From: Spiroplasma phoeniceum P40
Lineage (GTDB): Bacteria; Bacillota_I; Bacilli_A; Mycoplasmatales; Mycoplasmataceae
Length of the DNA stretch: 64,000 bases
Direction: 5' to 3'
Assembly: GCF_003339775.1 (NCBI RefSeq)
Contig: NZ_CP031088.1
Location: 248,001-312,000 of the forward strand
In this document: positions 29,139-39,664 of the stretch, piece by piece
Layout: the number at the start of each line of letters is the position of its first letter
Numbering within the stretch: position 1 is the stretch's first letter
Made by a program: the position numbers and the translations under genes
The notes under the pieces: model-generated
Seen by the model: only the letters and a program-made list of their open reading frames with translations
Told to the model about the DNA's origin: nothing
The model's database searches: none

Positions 29139-30383
29139 CTACTTGCCTTTTTTTGTAAACCGTTCATATAACTCATTAATTCGGTTTTCATACACACTAT
29201 GTAATTTTGGTTGATAATAAACTATACCGCGCATTTCCTTTGGCAGGTATTGTTGCGCAACATAATCATTTGGAAAATCATGCGGATATTGGTATCCCTG
29301 TCCATTTCCTAGTTTTTTTGCTGAAGCATAACTTGTATCTCGTAAATGATGCGGAATTGGATAAAGATTACCTTTTAAAACATCTTCATCCGCTTGATCT
29401 GTTGCTAAATAAGCACTATTTGATTTTTCACTTAAACACATTTCAACAATTGCTAATCCTAATGGAATTCGTCCCTCTGGTAATCCAATTTGACGAAAAC
29501 TATCAATTGCTGTTTTGACATGGACCGCAATTGCTGGATTAGCCAAGCCAATATCTTCATAAGCAATAATTAACATTCGACGCAATAATGCTTCGTGATC
29601 ACCACTTGCTAATAACCGTGCAAAATAGTGTAAAGCTGCGTCAACATCACTACCCCGAATTGACTTTTGCAAGGCTGATTTTAAATCATGATGTTCATCA
29701 CCTTCTGCAAAATTAATTAAATTAGCCGTTGGGGCAATATTATTAATAATTGTTGTGGTAATTTCTTCTGCAGGATATAAATTTAAACATAATTCTAATA
29801 TATTAATTGCAATTCGTAAATCACCACTTGCTAATTGACAAATTAATAGTAAAGAATCATTAGTAATTGCTAACGGTAATTTTTTATTTATAATTATTTT
29901 TTGTAAGCCAGTTAGCATTTCATCAACAGTAATTCGTTCTAATTTAATAATATTAGCTCGTGATCGTAAAGATGGATTAATCACAAAATAAGGATTTTCT
30001 GTTGTACAAGCAAACATAATTAAGTGTCCATTTTCTAAATACTGCAATAAAATATCTTGCCGATCTTTATTCATTCGGTGTACTTCTTCCACAATAATAA
30101 TAAATCGTTCAAAATTTTTTGCTTGCTTAATAATTTTTTCTAAATCTTGTTTTTTATCAATTTCAGCATTAAAAATTGCATACTCAAGTTGTAAATCATT
30201 GGCTAATGCTCGAGCAATACTACTCTTTCCAACGCCCGGATCACCATAAAAAATTAATGAACTTGCATAATTATATTTCAACATTCGTGAAATAACACCA
30301 TTGTGATCATTAATAAGGTGGCTTTGCCCAATTATATCAGTTATTGTGATTGGTCGTAAGACAAATGCTAATGGTTCAAACAT
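29139..30383 (-). CDS. rarA: Replication-associated recombination protein RarA (MgsA)
   Basis: The 414-residue AAA+ ATPase acts at stalled replication forks. Walker A GDPGVGKS lies at residues 47-54. The Walker B region reads IIIVEEVHRMN (about 95-105), with Glu in place of the usual Asp. SLRSRA is the sensor/arginine-finger segment. The C-terminal tetramerisation region includes SIRGSDVDAALHYFARLL and RRMLIIAYEDIGLA, as in MgsA proteins. Length is close to family. The start ATG follows TAGGAGCG. Confidence 0.93.
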   Translation of the reverse strand: MFEPLAFVLRPITITDIIGQSHLINDHNGVISRMLKYNYASSLIFYGDPGVGKSSIARALANDLQLEYAIFNAEIDKKQDLEKIIKQAKNFERFIIIVEEVHRMNKDRQDILLQYLENGHLIMFACTTENPYFVINPSLRSRANIIKLERITVDEMLTGLQKIIINKKLPLAITNDSLLLICQLASGDLRIAINILELCLNLYPAEEITTTIINNIAPTANLINFAEGDEHHDLKSALQKSIRGSDVDAALHYFARLLASGDHEALLRRMLIIAYEDIGLANPAIAVHVKTAIDSFRQIGLPEGRIPLGLAIVEMCLSEKSNSAYLATDQADEDVLKGNLYPIPHHLRDTSYASAKKLGNGQGYQYPHDFPNDYVAQQYLPKEMRGIVYYQPKLHSVYENRINELYERFTKKGK

Positions 30384-30422
30384 TTTTTCGCTCCTAAGTA
30401 TTTTTTTACATCATAACATAAA

Positions 30423-30444
30423 AAAACTGATAATTATCAGTTTT
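30423..30444 (-). terminator. Terminator between mreB and rarA
   Basis: A perfect palindrome AAAACTGATAATTATCAGTTTT downstream of mreB. Confidence 0.7.
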
Positions 30445-30567
30445 ATAATAAACCAATGCTAATCTTGGCAATATTATTGGTTTTGATTTTAATTCATAGT
30501 TGCTCTATGCTGACCATATTTGCTATTTTGATATGCTCGTTAATTCTTATAGCAACTTGTAACATTC

Positions 30568-31608
30568 TTAATAATCTAATTCTTTTGTTTTCTGATGTTC
30601 TTGGCGAATAATATCATAAATATCTGATTCAAATTTTTTTGTTCCATTAATAACTGCTAATAATGGTTGTTCACCAATTTTGGCTGGTAATTGTAATGTG
30701 TCTTCAAAGTAGTGGTCAATTCCTTTGATTAAACCACCACCACCACAAATGGTAATTCCATTGCGGAAAATATCTCCTGCTAATTCTGGCGGTGTTTCTT
30801 CTAAGACTTGAACTGCTAAATCAATAATTCGTGATACTGGAACTTTTAAAACTTCCCGGATTTCTTCTGGCGTCAACTCAATTTCTCGTGGTAATCCTGA
30901 AACAACATCGCGTCCATACACTTTCATTTTTCGTTCATCACCATATTTTGCTAATGAACCAATTTCAATCTTAATCATTTCTGCTGTTTTAATTCCAATT
31001 TCTAAACCATATTGAGAACGAACATATTTTAGAATTTCAGCATTTAAATAATTTCCAGCAACTTTAACTGATTTTGATAATACAATATCCCCTGAAGCAA
31101 GAACCGCAATATCTGTTGTTCCTCCTCCCATATCAATCACTAAATTACCAAAAGGTTTATAAATATCAACCCCACCACCTAACGCAGCCATTTTAACTTC
31201 TTCTTCAACAAAAACTTTTGTTGCGCCTAGATTCATCGCGATTTTTCTCAAAGCATTTTTTTCTAATTCGGTAATAACTGATGGACAAGCTAATAACATA
31301 ATTGAATTAGCTAATTGCTTGGTAACTCTTAAACGATTAAAAATATACTTTAATTGTGCTTCTGTTGCACGAATATCTGTAATAACTCCATCAACCATTG
31401 GTCGAACAATTCTAATTGTTTTATTTCCTTTTCCAATCATTTTATATGCTTCATTTCCGACAGCAATAATCATATTTTCTTTAATTTTATATGCCACAAT
31501 GGATGGTTCATTATAAACAATTCCACTCCCTGAAATATAAACCAGAGTGTAAGCTGTTCCTAAATCCATTGATACAAAAGTTGGCTTTTTATTATTAAAT
31601 ATGGCCAT
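30568..31608 (-). CDS. mreB: MreB-family actin homologue
   Basis: This 346-residue protein polymerises into cytoskeletal filaments; spiroplasmas use several paralogues for helicity and swimming. Seen: MDLGTAYTLVYISG (phosphate 1 loop, usually AN rather than AY), VIDMGGGTTDIAVL (phosphate 2) and ITICGGGGLIKGID (adenosine loop). Which of the five Spiroplasma paralogues this is cannot be settled by eye. The start ATG follows AAGGAGGATTTG. Confidence 0.95.
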   Translation of the reverse strand: MAIFNNKKPTFVSMDLGTAYTLVYISGSGIVYNEPSIVAYKIKENMIIAVGNEAYKMIGKGNKTIRIVRPMVDGVITDIRATEAQLKYIFNRLRVTKQLANSIMLLACPSVITELEKNALRKIAMNLGATKVFVEEEVKMAALGGGVDIYKPFGNLVIDMGGGTTDIAVLASGDIVLSKSVKVAGNYLNAEILKYVRSQYGLEIGIKTAEMIKIEIGSLAKYGDERKMKVYGRDVVSGLPREIELTPEEIREVLKVPVSRIIDLAVQVLEETPPELAGDIFRNGITICGGGGLIKGIDHYFEDTLQLPAKIGEQPLLAVINGTKKFESDIYDIIRQEHQKTKELDY

Positions 31609-31620
31609 ATCAAATCCTCC

Positions 31621-32317
31621 TTAGTTAATATTATAATCTTTTTTCTTAGTAAAAACAATAAGTATTATTCGTAAACTAGTTAACGTTGGAATAAAGTAAG
31701 TATTTTTTTAATAGCCATAAATTTAATGGTTTTATCCCAAAAATAGTAAAAAGACTTTGCCTGGATTAGTAGCTTTTTTTGGACATTTTTTAAATAGACT
31801 TTTGTTTTCCTAACAGGTGATTAATTTATTTTTTGGATATTCATATAATTCTTTTTGTTATTAACTCTAATTATTTATTGGCAATAGAATTTTTCTTATT
31901 TCCATTTTTAACTTATAATCCATAGTCCCATTTTAATTTTTTCATCTTTTAAGTTCTTGGTAGTATTCATTATTCTTAGGTTTTTAATAAAATTAAGTAA
32001 TTAGAAACAAATTAAGTTTCGCTTATGACTTAAATGATAACAAAATTTATAAAAAATTCAACTTTTTAAAAAAAATAATTTTTAATTAAATAAATAATTT
32101 TATAAAATTATGAATTTTAGAACAATAAAAAGTACTTTTTAAAGTTATTACTAATTTTAAAAAGTTTTTTATAAAGATAAAAATTGGTTTTGTCTTTTAT
32201 TTAAATAAAAAATATTAAATTTAATTTTTTCTTTATTTTGAATATTTTTTTCAACTTTAACTTCATTAATTTTGCTATTAAGTCTTAACATTGAAGCAAT
32301 TAAAATATTACAAAATG
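31621..32317. other. Intergenic region upstream of mreB
   Basis: About 700 bp of AT-rich sequence with no credible gene on either strand. It should contain the mreB promoter near its left end. No repeat matching the rest of the window was seen before 32318. Confidence 0.5.
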
Positions 32318-32620
32318 CAATGGGTTATCCATCTTTAAGCATCAAAATATTAAGTTTTAGATTGCATTATTCAGCAGATAGTACCTTTATTAAAAAAATA
32401 ATATTATTATCTGTTAAACCGAAAAAATATAATAAATCACAGAAAGGAAATTATAAAAATTAACTAATTTTTAGGGAAAAATAGGTTAATTTTTAATTTT
32501 AAAGATACTATCTAATGAATAATGCAAATAAAAAAAACGCTTTAATAAGCGATTACTTTAATTTTTATTTAATTACTTTATTTATATTTTTTATAAAACC
32601 TAAGCTTTTTTCTTACTACC
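32318..32620 (+). repeat. About 300-bp repeat, inverted copy of 17310-17613
   Basis: In order: a 48-bp flank (ATCCATCTTTAAGCATC...), a MITE-like segment (32364-32525), a terminator-like hairpin and the 54-bp end (32567-32620). Beyond it (32621-32794) nothing is recognised. Confidence 0.7.
32364..32525. mobile_element. MITE-like element, second copy
   Basis: GCATTATTC...GTACC at the left and the GCATTATTC complement at the right bound 162 bp. It lies in opposite orientation to the copy at 17405-17565. Confidence 0.55.
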
Positions 32621-32794
32621 AAGTTCTTTGTTATTTTGTTTTTTCATATAAAAAGAACATCTCTTTAATAAAGTTTTAACATAATTTTTATTTTTTATGT
32701 CTACTTTATTTTAGATGCTCAAAAATTGATTTTTGTTTTTTATGTAAATACTTTTTAATTAATAAACGAGGGAGAATAATCTCTATGGTATTTG

Positions 32795-33350
32795 CTACGC
32801 TGTCTTAAATGTAAATGATAGATTATAACTTAAACCATTAAAATTAATTTTCACTGCTAATGAAACATTTTTGTTTTCCTCAAAATATTCTTTTTTAATA
32901 TTTCCTTCTTCATCTAAATATTTTGCTTTATATTCATCGGAAGTAATTAATTTTTCTTTAATACCCAGTTAAGAATAAAGTTTCTAAACTTGTATTTTTA
33001 ATTTTATAAATATCATATTGTTTTACTTCAACATGTTCATTGTTTAATAAAACTAGACCAATTTTTTCAACAATTTTTTTCATAACTTCTTTACGTTTTT
33101 CATCCGTTCATTTCGCCCCTAATTTTTGAGATAAAAGGGGAATAATATTATCATTTAAAAATGTTTCATTAACAAATTGTCATCCATCTTCTGTTTTATC
33201 AATGTCTTTAACATCTTTCATATTTTTTAAAACATTTGCAATTTCTTGGTCAATGTTATTTGTCTCTGTGTCTTTGTGACAAGCAGTCAGATTTCCACTA
33301 ATTACTCCTGACAAAGCAAAAATACCAAATAAGGATAATATTTTTTTCAT
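32795..33350 (-). pseudogene. Lipoprotein gene, frameshifted near the 3' end
   Basis: The signal peptide MKKILSLFGIFALSG with lipobox LTAC (Cys at about residue 24) identifies a lipoprotein anchored outside the membrane. The frame stops at 32958 after LETLFLTGY. A one-base shift continues KEKLITSDEYKAKYLDEEG to TAG 32795-32797. The remaining domain is charged and helical with no known motif. It is the last gene of a minus-strand series downstream of the secretion genes. Confidence 0.65.
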
Positions 33351-33586
33351 CTCTTCTTTTCCTTTCGTTTATTCTTTTAATAAAGTATTTTTCCATAGCT
33401 AGTAGAATACTATCATAATTATTAAGAAAATTATTTTTAAGATAATCATTTGCTGAAATAAAATAACTATCTACATCTTATGTTGCTAAATCATATTTTT
33501 ATCATAAAAAAATAATTAATATTGTTAAATATTAATTATTTAAATTTTGCTGTTTAAAACCCATTTTATTATTTTACTTATTTAAA

Positions 33587-34153
33587 TTAAGTTTCATTTT
33601 CATTTTCTTTATTTAATTTTTCTAAAATTTCTTCACAGGTTTTAATTAAATTTTTAACTTTATTAATTTCATCTTCACGATATGGGTCAGATGAAGTTGT
33701 CATTAATTCCAATTGTTTTTTTAAAATATTATTTTCATTTGTAATAATAGCAATTGCATTTTCTCTAATTTTTTTATCACTAAAATCACAATCATTTTCT
33801 AAAAATAAAATTTGGTAATCACAATCATAGACAATTGCTTGATATTCATACATTTCAACCATATTTGCATCTATTATTTCTTGCAATTCAGAACACATTT
33901 TTGAACTACCACATATTTCCTGGATTGATTCTGATGAATTTAGTTCATCAATTTCTTTTTTTGTTTTTTCAAATAATTTTTGATTTTTTTCTTTTAATTG
34001 CAAATAATAATTGATATCTTTTACTTCTTCTGGTGGCTCAATTGGTTTTAAATTAGGTGGATTTGAACCATAATCAAAACTTTTACATCCAAAAGTATAA
34101 ATTGTTAATTGCATTGGTATACTGCATAACAAAATTCACAATTGTTTTTTCAT
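33587..34153 (-). CDS. Helical lipoprotein, 188 residues
   Basis: ATG 34151-34153 gives the signal MKKQLWILLCSIPMQLTIYTFGC with a lipobox Cys at about residue 23. The mature part is almost entirely charged coiled coil (YYLQLKEKNQKLFEKTKKEI and similar). It starts just 28 bases after the VirB6-like gene, so it is probably in the secretion operon and could be a surface subunit of it. Confidence 0.7.
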
Positions 34154-34180
34154 AAGTTTTATCTTCGTGCTAAGTTTGAA

Positions 34181-35662
34181 TTAGCGTTCTTTTCTTTTGG
34201 CAGTTTTATAACCTCGTTGAACATGCTCATAAGAATGTTTTTTAACTTGTTTGATTCCTTTTGTAGCAATCTTCATAGATTTTCTACCAAGATAATTTGC
34301 TCCAGCAAGGGCTTCTGTTTTCATAAAGTTTTTAGTTTGCTTAAAATTTTTCTTAACTTTTCCAAAACTTCCTGTTGATGTTGGATTAACATCATATGAA
34401 TCTCCTCATGTCGCTTTTGTTGATTCTCATCCATTTTTAACTGCTCAAATTGAACGACCAAGAGCATTACCTCCAACCCGCAATCCTTTTCCAAGCATTC
34501 CTAAAGCTCCTGTTCTTGTTTCTAAAAAACTTAGTGGCGTTATCCCTTGGCTTTGGTTTTGACTACCGCCACCACCACTAAACGTATCCATCCCGGGCAG
34601 TCCTGCCATTCCCGATGAATCTTTTTTATGTTTCTTTTTCGCAAAACCAAGTGCTTTTTTAGCAACCTTCCCGGCTCCCATTGCAAACATACCAGCTGCC
34701 ATTGTACTACGAATTGAATTAAGACCATCTGACATTCCAATTGCTTCACCAATAAAAGCTGAAAGTAAATTTGTAATGCCTCAGACACCTAGTGCTCCTC
34801 CTAAAATACAAATAATTTGTAAAAGCATTCTTGCATAAACAGGAAAATCAGAAGGACCAAAATTAGGATTTGAAATAACATTAATATATATCATAAAAAT
34901 ATAATAAGCCACCAACGCTGTTGATGCCGCTAACATTTTTGATAACACCATATCTTTTCATGTTAGTGCTCTTTTTCCTTCATCTTGCACCATCGTTGCC
35001 ATTACAACTGGAGCAACTATAAAAAGAAATAATAATTCAAAAATCTTTTGTGTTAATGACATTCCCAACATTGCAATGGCGAACAGAACAAACCAAACGG
35101 AAAAAATTTCAATAATTAAACTTCAATCCATAATATTACTTGGTGGCCCATAATCGCCTGGTTTCCCTGCAACAACATCACTATTTCCAATTCAATATAA
35201 TACATCAGCTAAATTTTGGTCGCTAGTTCCAAAAATTGTACTTAATATTCCCATAAACCAAGTAATAATTCCATTTAAAAAGAAAAAACCAATTGGAATA
35301 AAAAGAACAAAGATTCCAGCTAAACCAGTATATTTAAAGCACGCCATTAGTCTTGGCTGCATTTCTTTTGCATCTTTAAATTGTAATGTTAAATATTGGG
35401 TAATAAAAATTATTACTAAGAAAGCTACTGAAACAATGGCAAATTGCCAAAATGCAGTTGGAATATTTGACCAAGAAAAGCCTTCTTGTGAGTTAAATAA
35501 TAAACTAAAAATTATTCCTGATGATAAAAATTCAAGAACTTGTGTAAAAACTGAAACCAACCCTAACGGGCCGGTAATAAAGATTCCTCATACTGCTTTA
35601 TATATCCCAATTAAAATTCAGTCAATGATACCTAAAAAAGGTAAATTAAATATTAATTCCAT
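34181..35662 (-). CDS. VirB6/TrbL-like conjugation membrane protein
   Basis: This 493-residue protein has a cluster of six or so hydrophobic helices (about residues 5-35, 40-75, 85-135, 170-230, 245-275) followed by a long soluble Gly/Ser/Lys-rich tail. This is the plan of VirB6/TrbL inner-membrane channel proteins of type IV secretion systems. It lies downstream of VirB4, as in Gram-positive conjugation operons. Several Trp are TGA. The preceding gene ends 7 bases upstream. Confidence 0.75.
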
Positions 35663-35668
35663 AAATCC

Positions 35669-35980
35669 CTACTTAGTAGGAGGATCATAACTTCCTGAAC
35701 TATTAATTAATTCTGGTAATATTGTGTTAATAAATATTGGTGCAAAAATACATAATGCTAATCCAAAAACACATCAACAGACAGCATATATTTGAATATT
35801 TCGTTGTTCAGGATCATCAGCAAATTTTTTAATTTTTAAACCATGTTTAATAATATATAAAATACAAATTGCTCCAGCAATAATTGAAACTGGTGATAAT
35901 ATTGCATTTAATAATACAACTACTAAATCGGCAGTTTTTGAAAAATCAGGTGCATTAGCTAGTAAACTTAATAAACTCAT
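35669..35980 (-). CDS. Two-helix membrane protein, VirB2/TrbC-like position
   Basis: The 103-residue product has a short start, a helix at residues 18-47, a polar loop (KIKKFADDPEQRNIQIY) and a second helix (CWCVFGLALCIFAPIFI). Size, two helices and position between VirB4 and VirB6 suit a VirB2-like component, but similarity cannot be shown by eye. Confidence 0.6.
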
Positions 35981-36186
35981 AATAATTCTCCTTTTGTAGC
36001 AATTTGTATTCTTAAAATTAATTTTAATATTTTACTTTTTAATTTAATAAAAAATTGTTTTGGAGCCTTTTTATTAAATTTGCAAGATGATTTATCAATA
36101 TTAACATTATGATAAACCATCTTTGCTTCTTTTTTTAATTGTGAACTAAATGGTTGTGCCTTGTTAATCAAAAATATCCCCTGCAT
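35968..36186 (-). CDS. Small basic protein, 72 residues
   Basis: A Lys-rich product (MQGIFLINKAQPFSSQLKKE...) whose end overlaps the next gene by 13 bases once TGA is read as Trp. Its ATG follows AAAGGGAAAAAT. The function is unknown; it belongs to the secretion operon by overlap. Confidence 0.5.
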
Positions 36187-36327
36187 ATTTTTCCCTTTCC
36201 TTTTGTAATATTTTAATAAGAATTATTAAAATATAGATTGTCATTTACCAAATAACTTTTTCTCATAAAATAAATGGTCATTTACAAAAATAAACTTATT
36301 ACTTTTAACAAATAAATTAAAATATTA

Positions 36328-36489
36328 TTATTCGTCATCACCAAAGTAATTTTGAATTCCTTTTTTAATAAGATGCTTAATTACATAAGCTAATGAATGT
36401 TCATCATCAATAAATTTTTGTAATTCCTCATATAATTCAATCGGAACTTTCAATTGTACTTTATAAGATTTACGTTTTAGTCTTTCCAT
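36328..36489 (-). CDS. Ribbon-helix-helix-like small protein, 53 residues
   Basis: The sequence MERLKRKSYKVQLKVPIELYEEL starts with a basic strand followed by two helices (YEELQKFIDDEHSLAYVIKHLIKKGI), the layout of ribbon-helix-helix DNA-binding proteins. Such proteins often act as relaxosome accessory factors or operon regulators in conjugation modules. It starts 15 bases after the VirB4-like stop. Confidence 0.6.
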   Translation of the reverse strand: MERLKRKSYKVQLKVPIELYEELQKFIDDEHSLAYVIKHLIKKGIQNYFGDDE

Positions 36490-36504
36490 TTTTCTTCCCT
36501 CATT

Positions 36505-39171
36505 TTAGTTTTCTAATAATTTTATGCCAAAGGCTTGTTGCTCAAAATCAGATAATTCCACATGTAAACAATGGCGATTATAATCTGTCACCATAAATAA
36601 CATATCCCCTCGTTGTGCACCGGCACAAAAATTAATTTCTGATTCCGATAAACCTCCACTTGCACTATATAATTCACTTACATCATGTAAGTCTTTTTGT
36701 TTTAATTTTAAAATCCCAACATATTGCGCATTATTAAGAATGGCAGATGCTTCTCGTTCTAATTCGGCAGTCATTCTAAAATCGGTTAGATTTTGTGTTA
36801 CTAAAATTACCCCGCCATTAAAACCACGGATCATTTTTACTGTTTCAAATAAAAACTTTAGAGCTTGTGGATTGTCTTTATCAATAACAATATGTGCTTC
36901 ATCGACAGCTAAAATTATTTCATTGTATGTATTAAATCGATTATTATTAATTTCTGTTCGAATATAATTAAGCATTAAAAACATTTGTGCTTTTAAAACT
37001 TTTTGTTTTGAATATAGTGTTTGAATATCTAAAATATTTAATAAATTATCATCTAAGGTAATAGTTGAATGTTTATTCCATAATGCAGCATATTTCCCAT
37101 AACCAGTAAAATCATATTGAATAATTTTTTTAATTTTGTGGAGCATTTCTGCTTCGCCAAGATCTGGTTCTAGTTTTGTTAAAAAATTAAGTAAATCATC
37201 AAAAATTGGTCAATCATTATTTTCCATTTTATTAAATTTTTCTTCATTATTAATACCTAGTTTTAAATATAAATCTAAAATTCGTTGTGTTAAAAAACCA
37301 ACTTCGTCCATTTTTAAACTTGGATGGGTAAAATGAAAAAATGTTTCTAAAATTTGCAAATGGTCACCAATGATTGTATTAATATTTTGATATTGGTCAA
37401 TTTTTGCATTAATTTGTAATGGATTAAAATTTCCTTTATGCCCAGAACCAACATCAATTCAATTCCCATCATGATAATCGCAAAGTTTTCCAAACTCGCG
37501 CTTTGGATCAATAATAATTACTTTTCTACCATTAATGATATGATAATTCAAAAATTTACTAACAGTTGTCGTTTTACCACCTCCTGTTGTGCCAATAAAT
37601 AGCGCATTTGAATTTTGAAAATCACCACCACGTTTAAATTGGTCAGTAAAAATTACATCACCAGTAGTGTTATAACCAACAAATAATCCTTTTTCATCTT
37701 CTAAAGCGTTATTTAAAAATGGAAATGAATTTCCTAATGTTGCACATGGCATTTCATAAGAATTATGATATGCCATTGGATCAGTTGGTTTTGGTAATAA
37801 GGCACTATACCCACTTATTTGTCGAAAAAATAAATAATCCATTTTCATATTAAGACTTTTTAATAAAATATGTAGTCTTTCTTCTGATTGTTTTAACATA
37901 TGTAGATTAAAACCATAATTTAAAAAAATAATATTTACCCGTTTAATTTGTTCTTCACCTGATGCAATTAATTGCACTAAATTTTCAAACGATTCATATT
38001 CACGTTCTTTTTCTGAACGATTAACCGTCTTTTTAACAGAAAAATAATTAGTACGGGCATTAATCATTGCTCGATGTAATTGTTCTTTAACTGCATCAAG
38101 ATTTGTATTCGAAATATTAAAAATAACTGTACTATCTGTTGTACATAATTTTGCAGCTCAACCATCTTGTGGATAGATTGGATAATTTTGGATTCCTTTA
38201 ATAGAAAATTGCGCATCATTTATGCGAAAACCACTTTTAGTAAAGGTAATATTATCTAATGCTAATAATTCATTAACATTATCTTGATACTCATCAATTT
38301 TTTCATTTGAAAACTTTTCATCAAATGGATTAAAAATAAGTTTAATTGTATTAACTAATTCATATTTATCCAAATCAATAGTTCGCAAATTAGTTTCCGT
38401 TAACTTCATTTTGATAATATGAATATCTCGTTCTAATTTGCTTATTGAAGTATCATATACAAATAAGACAAATACTTTACTAGTAAAAGAATAACCTAAA
38501 ATACCAGCTTGATCTTCATAAAGTTTTCGATAACCTTCTAATTGTTCAAAACGACTTTTGTATCCTTTTGCGGTTAAAATTTCATCTCTACGAAGATTAA
38601 TTAATTTATCAACTGTTTTATCTAAATTAACAATATTTTTTTCTAAATCATAAGGTTTTTCAATTTTTACTAAACTTAATTGACAATCTGTTAAACGAAA
38701 CATATTTGCCAATTGGTTAAATTTTAATAATTGTTCATTTGTATCTAATGTTGTAATATTAAGTCCTTTAATCTCAATTGCACCAACATATCATTTTTTA
38801 CCACCTTCTAAAACAGTAGTTTCAATACACATGTCATGCAATTTCTTATATGGCATTAACAAGGATGTGTTATTATTTTTACTATAAATATAAAACTTTC
38901 TTTTTTTAGCTAAAAAAACAAATGCTCGAAAAATTATAATATAAATTTTTCCACTATATTTATCAGAATGAATTAATGTCATCATTAAAAATAAGAAAAA
39001 AGTAATACCAATAATTACTCTTAACATTATTGATAATGTGATTAAATTGTAACCTAACATAAATGCAAACATTGCATATGTTAAAGTTAAACCTAAATCA
39101 ACTAACGAAAAATTATCCTTTAAGCGTAGTTTTTGTTTTTTCAACTGCGGTGGAATAATACTGTTATTCAT
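36505..39171 (-). CDS. VirB3-VirB4-type fused conjugation ATPase
   Basis: One continuous 888-residue frame when TGA is Trp. The first 100 residues contain two hydrophobic helices (about residues 25-45 and 50-68), like VirB3/PrgI-type subunits. The rest is a VirB4/TraE-type ATPase, with Walker A GTTGGGKTTT near residue 527 and Walker B IILAVDEAHIVI near 748. RGFNGGVILVTQNLTDF is the following conserved strand. VirB4 powers assembly and transport in type IV secretion. The ATG follows AAAGGAAAACTTAA. It is the first gene of the operon. Confidence 0.88.
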
Positions 39172-39204
39172 TTAAGTTTTCCTTTATCGCGAAAAGGGTT
39201 TAAA

Positions 39205-39210
39205 ATTATA
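39205..39210 (-). promoter_or_regulatory. Possible -10 element of the secretion operon
   Basis: TATAAT on the minus strand, about 35 bases upstream of the VirB4-like start codon. No convincing -35 is seen. Confidence 0.3.
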
Positions 39211-39346
39211 AGCATTTTAACTATTAAAAATTAATATGAAGTTTTACTTTAAAATTATTTGTTTCAAAAAATATACATATTAATCTTAACATATTTATTT
39301 AAAAAATTTTATTAAAATTAAAAAATTTTTTATTAAGTTGTATAAA

Positions 39347-39498
39347 GGCACTATTGAGCATAAAAATAAATTATTACGAAGATACCCTAACAATAGAGAT
39401 TTAAATAAATACAGTAAGGAATATGGCAAAGAAACAATGCTTTTATATTAAATAAAAGATTAAAAAAACTAAACTTTAAAACACCTTTAGAGATTTAA
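39347..39498 (+). pseudogene. IS30-family transposase, C-terminal fragment
   Basis: It encodes GTIEHKNKLLRRYPNNRDLNKY and, after an indel, LNKRLKKLNFKTPLEI. This is the typical end of IS30 transposases, with the catalytic E in the first piece. It differs from the plectrovirus transposases, so it marks an independent insertion sequence. Confidence 0.6.
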
Positions 39499-39664
39499 TA
39501 AAACTTGTAAAAATATATAATAATTACAAATTAGATTATGTATTAAAAATTCTTTTAAATTCACTATTTTTTTTGCTTCGTTTCACAATTTATAAGACAC
39601 AATTATTTGCTTAAGGATAACATTCTCCAGCTATGATATTTCAAATGTTCCTCGTACACTAATT

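Noticed and set aside
29207-29518. Long open frame antisense to rarA.
   Set aside because: It lies wholly inside a well-conserved gene and has no motif; a frame shadow.
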